A DNA stretch of 11,976 nt, taken from Bacteroidales bacterium (GTDB lineage: Bacteria > Bacteroidota > Bacteroidia > Bacteroidales > JAGOPY01). This document shows, piece by piece, positions 1-6,889 of this stretch. The stretch is from positions 1 to 11,976 of the forward strand of contig JALNZD010000065.1 of the NCBI GenBank assembly GCA_023229505.1, read 5' to 3'. A program made the translations under genes and the position numbers. Below the pieces are notes generated by a model. That model made no database searches. It was not told the DNA's origin and worked only from the letters and a program-made list of their open reading frames with translations. Within the stretch, counting starts at the first letter, position 1. Each line of letters begins with the position of its first letter.

Positions 1-2
1 TT

Positions 3-95
3 AACCCCAAGGCCTTGGATGATTATCAACAAAAATATAAAGAAAAGAAAATCAATCAACTAAAGAAGAGAATCGCTCAACTTGAAGCTGCTTGA
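3..95 (+). CDS. C-terminal end of a gene cut by the left edge
   Basis: Reading from base 3, an open frame without a start codon ends at TGA 93-95 and gives 30 residues. They begin NPKALDDYQQKYKEKK and end QLKKRIAQLEAA. The segment is strongly charged and helical, with leucine/isoleucine spaced as in a short coiled coil. It is not repetitive and has normal-looking codons, so I take it as the tail of a real protein rather than chance. Family unknown: basic helical tails of this kind occur at the ends of some transposases, and the palindromic repeats just downstream would fit a mobile-element neighbourhood, but that is inference only. Confidence 0.4.
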   Translation, partial: NPKALDDYQQKYKEKKINQLKKRIAQLEAA

Positions 96-215
96 AAAAA
101 GAAGTTATATAAGAGGTGGTCATTAAGGCGTTATCCAAGAGGACAGAGCATAGAAAAATGAATAATTAATTGTTAAACCTCTACGAAGTATATGGATTAT
201 AGGGCAACTTTTATT

Positions 216-269
216 CTACAAAACTTTATCTGCTATGCAGAATTCGCCGTAGGGGATAAAGTTTTGTAG
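216..269. repeat. 15-bp perfect inverted repeat (long stem-loop)
   Basis: CTACAAAACTTTATC (216-230) is exactly complementary to GATAAAGTTTTGTAG (255-269), around a 24-nt loop. Transcribed, it would form a 15-bp stem. It lies in the 292-bp spacer between the left-edge gene fragment and the DUF3857 gene. The right arm overlaps the first copy of the CCGTAGGGG repeat (241-260). It lacks a trailing T-run on the plus strand, so it is not a classic terminator. A small non-coding mobile or REP-like element is a reasonable reading. Confidence 0.65.
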
Positions 270-316
270 TAGAAGAATGATATAAAATTTAGAATAAATT
301 CCCCGTAGGGGATAAG
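241..316. repeat. Two copies of a CCGTAGGGGATAA repeat
   Basis: AATTCGCCGTAGGGGATAAA (241-260) and AATTCCCCGTAGGGGATAAG (297-316) match at 18 of 20 positions and are spaced 56 bp start to start. The core CCCCGTAGGGG of the second copy is itself palindromic (CCCC-GTA-GGGG). The rest of the 96-387 spacer is AT-rich and shows no coding frame. I see no clear TAnnTTTG promoter for the gene starting at 388. Confidence 0.6.
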
Positions 317-387
317 GAAATTTAATCAGAAACAGAAGATTTTAAATAATGATATACCAATAATTCATAATTAACACCTGAAACCCT

Positions 388-2217
388 ATGAAGAAAAGCT
401 ATTTTGTCATTATTCTGGCTATATTTTTTTTAGTATCCATACCTGTGCTAAAGGCACAGAATGAAAACCAGGATGCCGAATACATCAAAGTAGTCAAGGA
501 ATATATCCTTCATGAAGATGGAAGCTATGACTACCATTACCGGAAAGAATTAAAACTGCTGACCTACTTCTCTTTCCAGCGGCTGTACGGCGAGACTTTT
601 ATCGTATATAATCCCGAATACCAGAAGCTGAAGATTAATGAAGCCTATACCGTGATGGCCGACGGGAAAAAGGTCATAGCACCGGAAAATGCCTTTAATG
701 AAGTCCTGCCGGGCTTTGCCAGGGATGTAGCGGCTTATAACCACCTCCGGGAGATGGTGGTGACGCATACCGGTACGGAAAGAGGCTGCGTGATCACCCT
801 CGACTATACGATCCAGACCGCGAAGGGATTTCTGCCGTTTTTCTTTGGGATGGAAGAAATCGGGGAGAATGCCCCTGTTAAAGACCTGAGCATCATCATC
901 CGGATCCCCCAGATCCTGAATCTCCAGTACAGGCTGCTGAACAGCCGTACCGCCCCGGACATCACCGAGCTTGCCGGACAACTAACTTATCTCTGGAACT
1001 TCAGGAATGTGCAGGCCTTGCCGCGGTCTGCCAACCAGGATCCGGAGCGGAAAGCGAATCTTATTTTCAGTGCAGCCAAAGATATGACCTGGGCTTATTT
1101 TTCTTTTGTCAACCAGCCGGCATTTAAAAGTTCGGTTAGTCCTGAGATCAGCCGGCGTGTTGAATCCGTGACCAAAGAGAAAAAGAACGATCTCGACATC
1201 ATCCTCACTTTGCAGGAGGTAGTGATCGATGAAGTGAAGCTGGCCGATATACCGCTGGTTTACACCGGTTACCGCGTCCGTACGCCCGCTGAGGTTTGGC
1301 AAAGTGCAAACGCGAACGGTCTTGAAAAAGCCATATTACTGTCCGAAATGCTGAAAATGGCCAATATCAATGCCTGTCCTGTAGCAACGGTGCCTAACGG
1401 ATGGTTTAGCCGTGAAATGGGCAACCTGGCCGTGTTCGACAGCTATCTGGTCCAGGTCAACCCGAAAGAAACCGGGAGGATATATCTTTCAGTTATCCAG
1501 AAACAATCCCAGAACCTGATCTACGATGTGCTCGATAAAACCTTGATCCAGCTTGACGGGGCCATTGAATCGATGCGGACATTCCAGGAAAAGCCCCAGA
1601 CCAATCTTTTGCAGATGGAGGCGAAGATAAGACTGTATGACGATAAGACGGTAGGTGGTGAGATGGAATTGGAATTGGAAGGCATCGTGAACCCGTATTT
1701 CCGGCTCAGGAAGGATTCTTCTTATGTGAAAAATTTACTTGCAGGGGATATTACTTCTGCGCAAATTGATAAGACAGAGCTTAAACAATTGTCCGAACTT
1801 AAATCCAAGTCACTAATAACCACTATACCAATAATCATAAAAACAGATTACAACGGCTTTGTCTTTTTCGAACTTCCCAGGTACAAAACCGGTTTTGATG
1901 CATGGAACCTGGGCCAGTTCAGCGGATCTGGCACGACACCCGTCAAACTCGATTATCAACTCTGGGAAAATTATAAATACAAGATAGAAATCCCGGCTGA
2001 ATACGAATTATTTACACCTCCGGTTGACCTGGAAATTAAAAATGTGCTGGGTGAGCTCAAGATCCATATTTCACAGTCAGGGCAGACGGTGACCATTGTA
2101 CGTTCCTTTGAAAATTCACATGACGTGATCACTTCCGATAATATGGATGAATTCCGTTCAATGCTGACAGCGTGGGAAAATGTTAACTGGCGGAAGATTG
2201 TTTTAAAGAAGAAATAA
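388..2217 (+). CDS. Secreted DUF3857/transglutaminase-like protein, catalytic residues lost
   Basis: This 609-residue exported protein starts with a signal peptide (residues 1-23, KK, then a hydrophobic core ending VLKAQ). Residues about 45-205 resemble DUF3857. About 255-400 match the transglutaminase-like (papain-fold) core that normally follows it. The remainder (about 405-609) is a beta-rich tail like those of DUF3857 proteins in Bacteroidetes. The usual catalytic motif GDCKDKAxLL appears here as NGLEKAILL, putting Gly311 where the nucleophilic Cys belongs. The His motif (NHVIV-like) reads DSYLVQV (Ser352), and the Asp motif (LDPT-like) reads YLSVI (Ser368). I infer a non-catalytic scaffold or binding protein of the periplasm or outer surface. 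The start is the ATG directly before the signal peptide. It converges on the cyclase-like gene, with only 5 bp between the stops. Confidence 0.85.
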   Translation: MKKSYFVIILAIFFLVSIPVLKAQNENQDAEYIKVVKEYILHEDGSYDYHYRKELKLLTYFSFQRLYGETFIVYNPEYQKLKINEAYTVMADGKKVIAPENAFNEVLPGFARDVAAYNHLREMVVTHTGTERGCVITLDYTIQTAKGFLPFFFGMEEIGENAPVKDLSIIIRIPQILNLQYRLLNSRTAPDITELAGQLTYLWNFRNVQALPRSANQDPERKANLIFSAAKDMTWAYFSFVNQPAFKSSVSPEISRRVESVTKEKKNDLDIILTLQEVVIDEVKLADIPLVYTGYRVRTPAEVWQSANANGLEKAILLSEMLKMANINACPVATVPNGWFSREMGNLAVFDSYLVQVNPKETGRIYLSVIQKQSQNLIYDVLDKTLIQLDGAIESMRTFQEKPQTNLLQMEAKIRLYDDKTVGGEMELELEGIVNPYFRLRKDSSYVKNLLAGDITSAQIDKTELKQLSELKSKSLITTIPIIIKTDYNGFVFFELPRYKTGFDAWNLGQFSGSGTTPVKLDYQLWENYKYKIEIPAEYELFTPPVDLEIKNVLGELKIHISQSGQTVTIVRSFENSHDVITSDNMDEFRSMLTAWENVNWRKIVLKKK

Positions 2218-2222
2218 TATTC

Positions 2223-3155
2223 TCAGATCCCTGAAGTATTGAGATTCCCAAGGCTAACGGTGATCGTCCGTTTGCTTTCCACTTTCCGGTCGGAAAAGAT
2301 TTTCATAGTTACCTGCAGGTGAAGGTTGTAGATATTGATCAATGATTCTTTAGACTGGATCTGCCCGACTTTCAGGATATCTGAATTGATAATCCCTGAC
2401 CGGCGCGAGGTATTATTATCAAGGATCTCATTTTCCCCTTCGGTGAGAAATTTCCGGTCATAATCGAGAAAATCGTAAATATTTGCGATTTCATCTATAG
2501 TAAGCACCTGGAGGTTCTCGAGCCCGTCGATGCTGATCAGGAACCAGTCGTAGGTCTGCTGGTCGATGAGGCAGCGGTTGAGGGTATCTTTATCGAGTAT
2601 ACGGGCGTTGTTGATGATGGCGCTTCCATAAAAATTGTTGTCGAAATGGAAGATCGTGTCGTAACTGACGGCATAGCGCAGGCTTAGGCTGCCGATGATA
2701 TTCCGTAGCTTGGGGTAAAGATGATAGGAATTATAAGCCCTGATCACCATTTCGAAATTGATGGCGAAGAAAAGGGAATGAAGAGGGGTATCGAAGATCA
2801 CGAACCCGCCGTCGCCGGTGCTGATGAATGATTTCTCGATCTTTTCCTTGGTATAGCGCTGGAAGATGAACTGGTTGTTTTCCAGGCAAAGCCGGATCGC
2901 TTTTTCAAACAGGATCTTGAACAGGGGCGGGATGAGCACCTGCTCGAAGTGTTTATAAAGGCCATAACGGTAAATATCGATGCCGAGCACTGAGCGTCTG
3001 ACAAATGAGCGAAGGTTGATATATTCTGAGATAGCTTCCTGGAGATCCTCGCTGTCGGGGATCATATTTACTTTATCAAAGATGGATTCCGTATCGTATT
3101 GACGAAGGATTTCCAGGAGTTCATCGTAATGCAGTTTTTTTACCTGGTTTTCCAT
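2223..3155 (-). CDS. Divergent class III nucleotide-cyclase-like protein
   Basis: The protein has 310 residues and no signal peptide or membrane helix, so it is probably cytoplasmic. The middle (about 55-205) follows the class III adenylate/guanylate cyclase pattern. LGIDIYRYG carries the first metal Asp (D60). STGDGGFVIF carries the second (D115), and YGSAIINNARIL (176-187) matches the region normally written YGxAVNxAARL, with the conserved Arg185 present. Departures: Phe110 sits where the adenine-selecting Lys is expected, Asn174 replaces the base-contacting Asp three residues before YG, and Ile181 occupies the usual transition-state Asn position, with Asn182 next to it. Residues 1-50 look helical; 210-310 form an extra C-terminal region I do not recognise. 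It may be a degenerate sensor or effector, or a cyclase of altered specificity. The domain call is by motif; activity is uncertain. Confidence 0.6.
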   Translation of the reverse strand: MENQVKKLHYDELLEILRQYDTESIFDKVNMIPDSEDLQEAISEYINLRSFVRRSVLGIDIYRYGLYKHFEQVLIPPLFKILFEKAIRLCLENNQFIFQRYTKEKIEKSFISTGDGGFVIFDTPLHSLFFAINFEMVIRAYNSYHLYPKLRNIIGSLSLRYAVSYDTIFHFDNNFYGSAIINNARILDKDTLNRCLIDQQTYDWFLISIDGLENLQVLTIDEIANIYDFLDYDRKFLTEGENEILDNNTSRRSGIINSDILKVGQIQSKESLINIYNLHLQVTMKIFSDRKVESKRTITVSLGNLNTSGI

Positions 3156-3172
3156 TATTAATTAATTTGCCG

Positions 3173-3202
3173 CAAAGATAGTTAATTGAAAATTGGCTCA
3201 AT
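3173..3202 (-). promoter_or_regulatory. Bacteroidetes-type promoter for the cyclase-like gene
   Basis: On the minus strand TATCTTTG (3180-3173) fits the Bacteroidetes -7 element TAnnTTTG. An ATTG (3202-3199) lies 18 nt upstream, near the expected -33 TTTG. Predicted transcription starts about 3166-3168, leaving a 5' leader of roughly a dozen bases before the ATG at 3155. The -33 element overlaps the stop codon of the upstream nitroreductase gene, so this gene probably has its own promoter in addition to any read-through. Confidence 0.55.
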
Positions 3203-3752
3203 ATCTATTATAGCTCACCACTTCCTCAAGTCCCTTCCTTTTCTTCTTGCGCAGCGGATAATTCTCCGGGAAATATCCCAGTGTGATCAGCAGCCCGATC
3301 CGCTTGTGCTTTGGTATCCTGAGAAGATCCTTGATGGGCTCTTCGTTGAACCAGCCTACCATGCAGGTTCCCAGGCCTTCCTCAGTAGCCTGGAGGCAGA
3401 AATGCTCCGCAGCAATGCCTATATCGATCAGGGGAAATTCCCTGTCTTTCAGATAAGCTCCAATCTGCGTGATGGTCTTCATTTTTTCAATGACGATAGC
3501 GACGATAACAGGGGCTTGTCCGGCGAAAGTATTGAAAGTGGATAGTGGCCCGAAGGTTTCTTTGGCTACTTTCTTACTTAATTCCGGATCATCCACGACG
3601 ACAAATTTCCAGGGCTGGCTGTTACTGGCCGATGGAGCCAGGCGTGCAGCTTCAAGGCAACGCTTTACTTTTTCAGGTTCAACCGGACGGTTGTCGTACT
3701 TACGGACGCTTTGTCGTTTCGTTACAAGTGCAAGAAATGAATGATTTTCCAT
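3198..3752 (-). CDS. Nitroreductase-family FMN-dependent oxidoreductase
   Basis: This 184-residue cytoplasmic flavoprotein is of normal length for a short nitroreductase. Family marks in order: RQSVRKYDNRPV (13-24), the FMN-phosphate-binding arginine segment; LAPSASNSQPW (38-48), the classic APSxxNxQPW motif; and EEGLGTCMVGWF (124-135), the Gly-rich FMN-contacting segment near the C-terminus. Such enzymes use NAD(P)H to reduce nitroaromatics, quinones or related acceptors; the true substrate cannot be told from sequence. It ends in a basic stretch (LRKKKRKGLEE). It follows pgi on the same strand across a 118-bp gap holding a large inverted repeat. No good promoter is visible directly upstream, so it may depend on pgi read-through. 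Start: ATG at 3752, just after an in-frame TAG. Confidence 0.9.
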   Translation of the reverse strand: MENHSFLALVTKRQSVRKYDNRPVEPEKVKRCLEAARLAPSASNSQPWKFVVVDDPELSKKVAKETFGPLSTFNTFAGQAPVIVAIVIEKMKTITQIGAYLKDREFPLIDIGIAAEHFCLQATEEGLGTCMVGWFNEEPIKDLLRIPKHKRIGLLITLGYFPENYPLRKKKRKGLEEVVSYNRY

Positions 3753-3769
3753 CTAGTTATTTTTTTCAA

Positions 3770-3848
3770 CACAATAGACACAATAGAACACATAGGTTGA
3801 CACAATAGGTCTATGTGTTTTTCTATGTGTTCTATTGTGCCTATTGTG
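3770..3848. repeat. CACAATAG / CACATAG interspersed inverted repeat
   Basis: Arms 3770-3795 and 3823-3848 are complementary at 25 of 26 positions around a 27-nt loop. Each arm is built of short near-tandem units: CACAATAG at 3770, 3779 and again in the loop at 3801; CACATAG at 3789. The reverse complements are CTATGTG at 3811 and 3823, and CTATTGTG at 3832 and 3841. The loop can also fold back on itself (ACACAATAG-GT-CTATGTGT). It sits between the stop of pgi and the start of the nitroreductase gene and would give a very stable hairpin in a shared transcript. It resembles the intergenic GTTAACCACA-type repeats scattered through many environmental genomes (from memory, not checked). Confidence 0.8.
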
Positions 3849-3870
3849 GTTAATAAATGATTTCCAACTG

Positions 3871-5178
3871 CTACTTAGGTTTCCCAAGCAGGGCAAACAT
3901 ATTCTTTTTATAAGCTTCCACGCCTGGCTGATCAAAAGGATTTACACCGAGCAGGTAACCACTGAGGCCGCAGGCCAGCTCGAAGAAATAGATCAACTGG
4001 CCGAGGTTATACTCATTGATCTCCGGAACCTGTATCCGGATATTCGGCACGCCTCCATCGACATGGGCCATTAACGTACCCAGTTCTGCCATCCGGTTCA
4101 CATGCCTGATCTCCTGCCCGGCAAGGTAATTCAACCCGTCGGCATCATCGTCGGCACGCGGGATGGTGAGCTTATGCCGGCTTTTCTCAACCGAAAGCAC
4201 GGTCTCAAACATGATCCGCGCGCCCTCCTGGATAAACTGTCCCATGGAATGGAGGTCGGTAGTGAAGCCCACGCCGGCGGGGAAAATGCCTTTTCCTTCC
4301 TTGCCTTCGCTTTCGCCATAAAGCTGCTTCCACCATTCCGTCAAAAAAGCCAGATTCGGAAGATAATTCACCAGGATCTCGACGGTCTTGCCGCTTCGGT
4401 AAAGGGCATTGCGTGCTGCGGCATAAGCCATTATTGGATTATCCGCGATAGTATTATACCGGCGGGCGAAAACTTCCATATCGGCCGCGCCTTCGACCAG
4501 TTTCCTGATATCGAAACCGGCCATAGCTATGGGCAGCAGGCCAACCGGTGTCAGCACGGAATACCGGCCGCCAACATCATCCGGCACAACATAAGTGGGA
4601 TAACCTTCACGGTCGGCCAGGCTTTTCAAGGCCCCTTTCTGCTTGTCGGTAATAGCGATGATGCGTTTTCTCGCCCCTTCCTTGCCATACTTCTTTTCGA
4701 GGTGGTTTTTCAGGATCCGGAAAGCAATAGCGGGCTCGGTGGTGGTGCCGGATTTCGAAATAACGGCCAGGGAATAATGCTTGTGCTCAAGGATCTCCAG
4801 CAGTTCGGCCATGTAATCTTCGCTCAGGTGATGGCCCGCATATACGATATAGGGATACTTCTTTTTATCCAGCAGGTCGTAAAACTGGTGCCCCAGCGCT
4901 TCGATGACTGCCCTGGCGCCTAAATAAGATCCACCGATCCCGATAACCACGAATATTTCCGAATTTTCACGCAGACGGGCAGCATCTTCTTCCATCCTCC
5001 GGAAAAGATCCTTATCAAATTGAAAAGGCAGGTCCACCCAGCCCAGGAATTCATTTCCTTTGCCGGTTTTAGTCCAAAGTGACGGGTAATGCAGATCGAT
5101 TTCGTTCTGAAGACTATTAATCTTTTCATCAGAGACAAAGCTGTAAAGCTTACTCAGGTCTATACTGATATGTGTCAT
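3871..5178 (-). CDS. pgi: Glucose-6-phosphate isomerase
   Basis: This enzyme interconverts glucose 6-phosphate and fructose 6-phosphate in glycolysis and gluconeogenesis, in the cytoplasm. From the ATG at 5178 the product is 435 residues, the usual size of the shorter bacterial form. Motifs in order: GIGGSYLGARA (80-90), sugar-phosphate loop; SKSGTTTEP (141-149), phosphate-binding; DVGGRYSVLTPVG (201-213), signature 1; GESEGKEGKG (288-297) with catalytic Glu289; DLHSMGQ (308-314) with His310; and FDQPGVEAYKK (415-425), signature 2 with Lys424. All catalytic residues are present, so it should be active. An in-frame TTG at 5202 would add eight residues, but it lies inside the -7 promoter element, so ATG 5178 is preferred. 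It is divergent from the two-component operon and first in a three-gene minus-strand run. Confidence 0.97.
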   Translation of the reverse strand: MTHISIDLSKLYSFVSDEKINSLQNEIDLHYPSLWTKTGKGNEFLGWVDLPFQFDKDLFRRMEEDAARLRENSEIFVVIGIGGSYLGARAVIEALGHQFYDLLDKKKYPYIVYAGHHLSEDYMAELLEILEHKHYSLAVISKSGTTTEPAIAFRILKNHLEKKYGKEGARKRIIAITDKQKGALKSLADREGYPTYVVPDDVGGRYSVLTPVGLLPIAMAGFDIRKLVEGAADMEVFARRYNTIADNPIMAYAAARNALYRSGKTVEILVNYLPNLAFLTEWWKQLYGESEGKEGKGIFPAGVGFTTDLHSMGQFIQEGARIMFETVLSVEKSRHKLTIPRADDDADGLNYLAGQEIRHVNRMAELGTLMAHVDGGVPNIRIQVPEINEYNLGQLIYFFELACGLSGYLLGVNPFDQPGVEAYKKNMFALLGKPK

Positions 5179-5199
5179 GAAATTAATTTTTTTACAGGG

Positions 5200-5207
5200 C
5201 AAAAGTA
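5200..5207 (-). promoter_or_regulatory. Probable -7 element of pgi
   Basis: The minus strand reads TACTTTTG, a match to TAnnTTTG, ending 21 nt before the pgi ATG (5178). No TTTG is found at the expected -33 position, so only half of the promoter is supported. Confidence 0.45.
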
Positions 5208-5224
5208 ATAAATAATGGGGGCCT

Positions 5225-5254
5225 AAAAAAGATACAGCCCGTCAATCGACGGGC
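5225..5254 (-). terminator. Intrinsic-terminator-like hairpin upstream of pgi
   Basis: On the minus strand GCCCGTC (5254-5248), loop GATT, GACGGGC (5243-5237) forms a perfect 7-bp GC-rich stem. It is followed six bases later by TTTTTT (5230-5225). Orientation is toward pgi, but it lies upstream of pgi's own -7 element and after no annotated minus-strand gene. It could end a short untranslated RNA started near 5343, or act as a leader attenuator if pgi has a second, upstream promoter. Confidence 0.45.
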
Positions 5255-5378
5255 CGCATCCCCCAATAGACCAAAAACCAAAATTATGAATCAGACTTTA
5301 CTCGCGCAATACATAACCCAGTGATTCATTTGTCTGGATTGTATGATACAAAAATATAACACAAAATCTGCCCCAAAT

Positions 5379-5418
5379 GTTAATGAACTTTAAGGAAAGT
5401 TAAAATATGTTAAACCCC
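5379..5418 (+). promoter_or_regulatory. Four TTAA boxes at exact 10-bp spacing (putative response-regulator operator)
   Basis: TTAA begins at 5380, 5390, 5400 and 5410. Three of the four are preceded by G (GTTAA at 5379, 5399 and 5409; TTTAA at 5389). Tandem half-sites one helical turn apart are the binding mode of OmpR/PhoB-family regulators, and the gene pair immediately downstream encodes such a regulator. The boxes end 28 bp before the TAATTTTG promoter element, around the -33 region and upstream of it, a normal position for an activator. Protein binding is inferred. Confidence 0.55.
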
Positions 5419-5440
5419 CGGCTATTACTCTATAATTCAG

Positions 5441-5448
5441 TAATTTTG
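5441..5448 (+). promoter_or_regulatory. -7 promoter element of the two-component operon
   Basis: TAATTTTG matches TAnnTTTG and ends only four bases before the ATG at 5453. The predicted transcription start therefore falls at or within a base or two of the start codon, giving a leaderless or nearly leaderless mRNA. No clear TTTG is present 19-21 bp upstream, which would suit a promoter that depends on an activator bound to the adjacent TTAA boxes. Confidence 0.5.
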
Positions 5449-5452
5449 CCTC

Positions 5453-6883
5453 ATGAAGCAACGGATGATCATCTTTGCCGTCGTAATGCTCTCCATCGCC
5501 CTGGCCGGGCTGATGATCATCCAGGGTTATTGGATTTACAGCGCTTTTAAGGTCAAGCAGGCTAATTTCGTCAGCACGGTCAACGAAGCCTCACTTAAGG
5601 TAATCCTCACGATGGAAAAAATGGAAATAGTCAAGCGTTTTCAGGAGCCGGAACTAATGGGAAGAAATATCAATTCGACGATAAAGGCTGTTGATTCCAT
5701 CAACCAGATAATGCTCAGGGAAATGCAGCTTATCACAACGCGGAAGGATCTGGAAATATTCTTCAACAAGTTTTTCATAGCACGGGAACTGATGGAAGAC
5801 AGGATGTTCAGTATGGATGACCGGAATACCAGGAGAAAGATCGACCTCAGGACTTTGGATTCATTGCTGACCGACGAGTTCAAGCAGCGCAACATGAACA
5901 TGACATGGGAGTTTGGGGTTTTTAATCCGTTTGGGGATGAAATAACGGTAAATGATATTTCTTTTCATAAAACGGCACTTAGAGATCCAAAGCTAAGCTT
6001 CCATTTCGAACTTTTTCCCGATGACATGCATACCCATCCTGATTTCCTGCTGCTTTATTTTCCTAAAGAAAAACAATATCTCTTCGGCCAGGTCTGGCCA
6101 CTTGTGATCATCTCCATTCTGCTTGTCATCATCATTATTTTATCCTTTATCTATACTCTTATCATGTTTTTCCGCCAGGGTAAACTTTCAGAACTCAAGA
6201 CCGACTTCATCAACAACATGACGCATGAATTCAAGACGCCGGTGTCGACCATTTCCTTAGCCTGTGAGGCGTTGAATGATAAAGACATCCAGAAATCGGA
6301 CGAACTTTACCATACATATATCAACATCATCAGCGAAGAGAACAGGCGGCTGGGTCTCATGGCGGAGCGGATCCTGCAATCGGCTGCATTGGAAAAAGGC
6401 GACCTTGTGCTTCACAGGGAACTGACGGACCTGCATGAGGTACTGACGGAAGTAATCCGCAACATAGGCATCCAGATCGAGATCAAAGACGGCAAGATCG
6501 TCAAGGATTTCCAGGCTAAGAACAGTTTTGTTGAAATCGACCGCATGCATCTGGTCAACGTGGTGCAAAACCTGCTGGACAATGCCAACAAATACACCCC
6601 TGTCAGGCCGCAGATCATTGTGGCAACCAGGGATGCGGCTGACGGGCTGGTGCTTTCTTTCCAGGATAACGGCATCGGGATCAGCAAGGCCGATCAGAAA
6701 AAGATATTCGACAAGCTTTACCGGGTCCCGGAAGGCAATATTCATAATTTTAAAGGATTCGGGTTGGGTTTGAGCTATGTCAAGACAGTCGTGGAAAGCC
6801 ATGGTGGCAGCATAAAGCTGGAAAGCGAGCTGAAAAAAGGGACTAAGTTCGAGGTATTCCTGCCTCATAATCATCGAAAATAA
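5453..6883 (+). CDS. rprX: Membrane sensor histidine kinase (RprX-like)
   Basis: This 476-residue inner-membrane kinase phosphorylates the regulator encoded just downstream. Layout: membrane helix 1 (about 6-28), a periplasmic sensor region of about 185 residues that I do not recognise (29-213), and helix 2 (about 214-240). There is no HAMP domain. The kinase core follows directly: H-box FINNMTHEFKTPVSTISLA (252-270) with His258, N-box NLLDNANKYTP (373-383), G1 DNGIGI (405-410), F-box KKIFDKLYRV (416-425) and G2 GFGLGL (435-440). All motifs are intact, so it should be active. The HAMP-less layout and H-box wording resemble RprX of Bacteroides. That type is expanded in the phylum, so the symbol denotes family rather than proven orthology. 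The signal sensed is unknown. Six bases separate it from the regulator gene, indicating one operon. Confidence 0.88.
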   Translation: MKQRMIIFAVVMLSIALAGLMIIQGYWIYSAFKVKQANFVSTVNEASLKVILTMEKMEIVKRFQEPELMGRNINSTIKAVDSINQIMLREMQLITTRKDLEIFFNKFFIARELMEDRMFSMDDRNTRRKIDLRTLDSLLTDEFKQRNMNMTWEFGVFNPFGDEITVNDISFHKTALRDPKLSFHFELFPDDMHTHPDFLLLYFPKEKQYLFGQVWPLVIISILLVIIIILSFIYTLIMFFRQGKLSELKTDFINNMTHEFKTPVSTISLACEALNDKDIQKSDELYHTYINIISEENRRLGLMAERILQSAALEKGDLVLHRELTDLHEVLTEVIRNIGIQIEIKDGKIVKDFQAKNSFVEIDRMHLVNVVQNLLDNANKYTPVRPQIIVATRDAADGLVLSFQDNGIGISKADQKKIFDKLYRVPEGNIHNFKGFGLGLSYVKTVVESHGGSIKLESELKKGTKFEVFLPHNHRK

Positions 6884-6889
6884 TTGAAT

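Noticed and set aside
3770..3848. CRISPR array suggested by the repeated CACAATAG units
   Set aside because: Units are 7-8 bp with no unique spacers of constant length, and half are inverted; this is a hairpin repeat, not a CRISPR array.
4102..4923. 273-codon plus-strand open frame opposite pgi
   Set aside because: It lies wholly antisense to a clearly functional pgi, has no recognisable motif, and is explained by pgi codon bias.
5176..5202. Upstream TTG start for pgi at 5202
   Set aside because: It would add MPCKKINF, unlike known isomerases, and the codon lies within the -7 element TACTTTTG.
6257..6874. 205-codon minus-strand open frame opposite the histidine kinase
   Set aside because: Antisense shadow of the conserved kinase core; no start signal or family resemblance.
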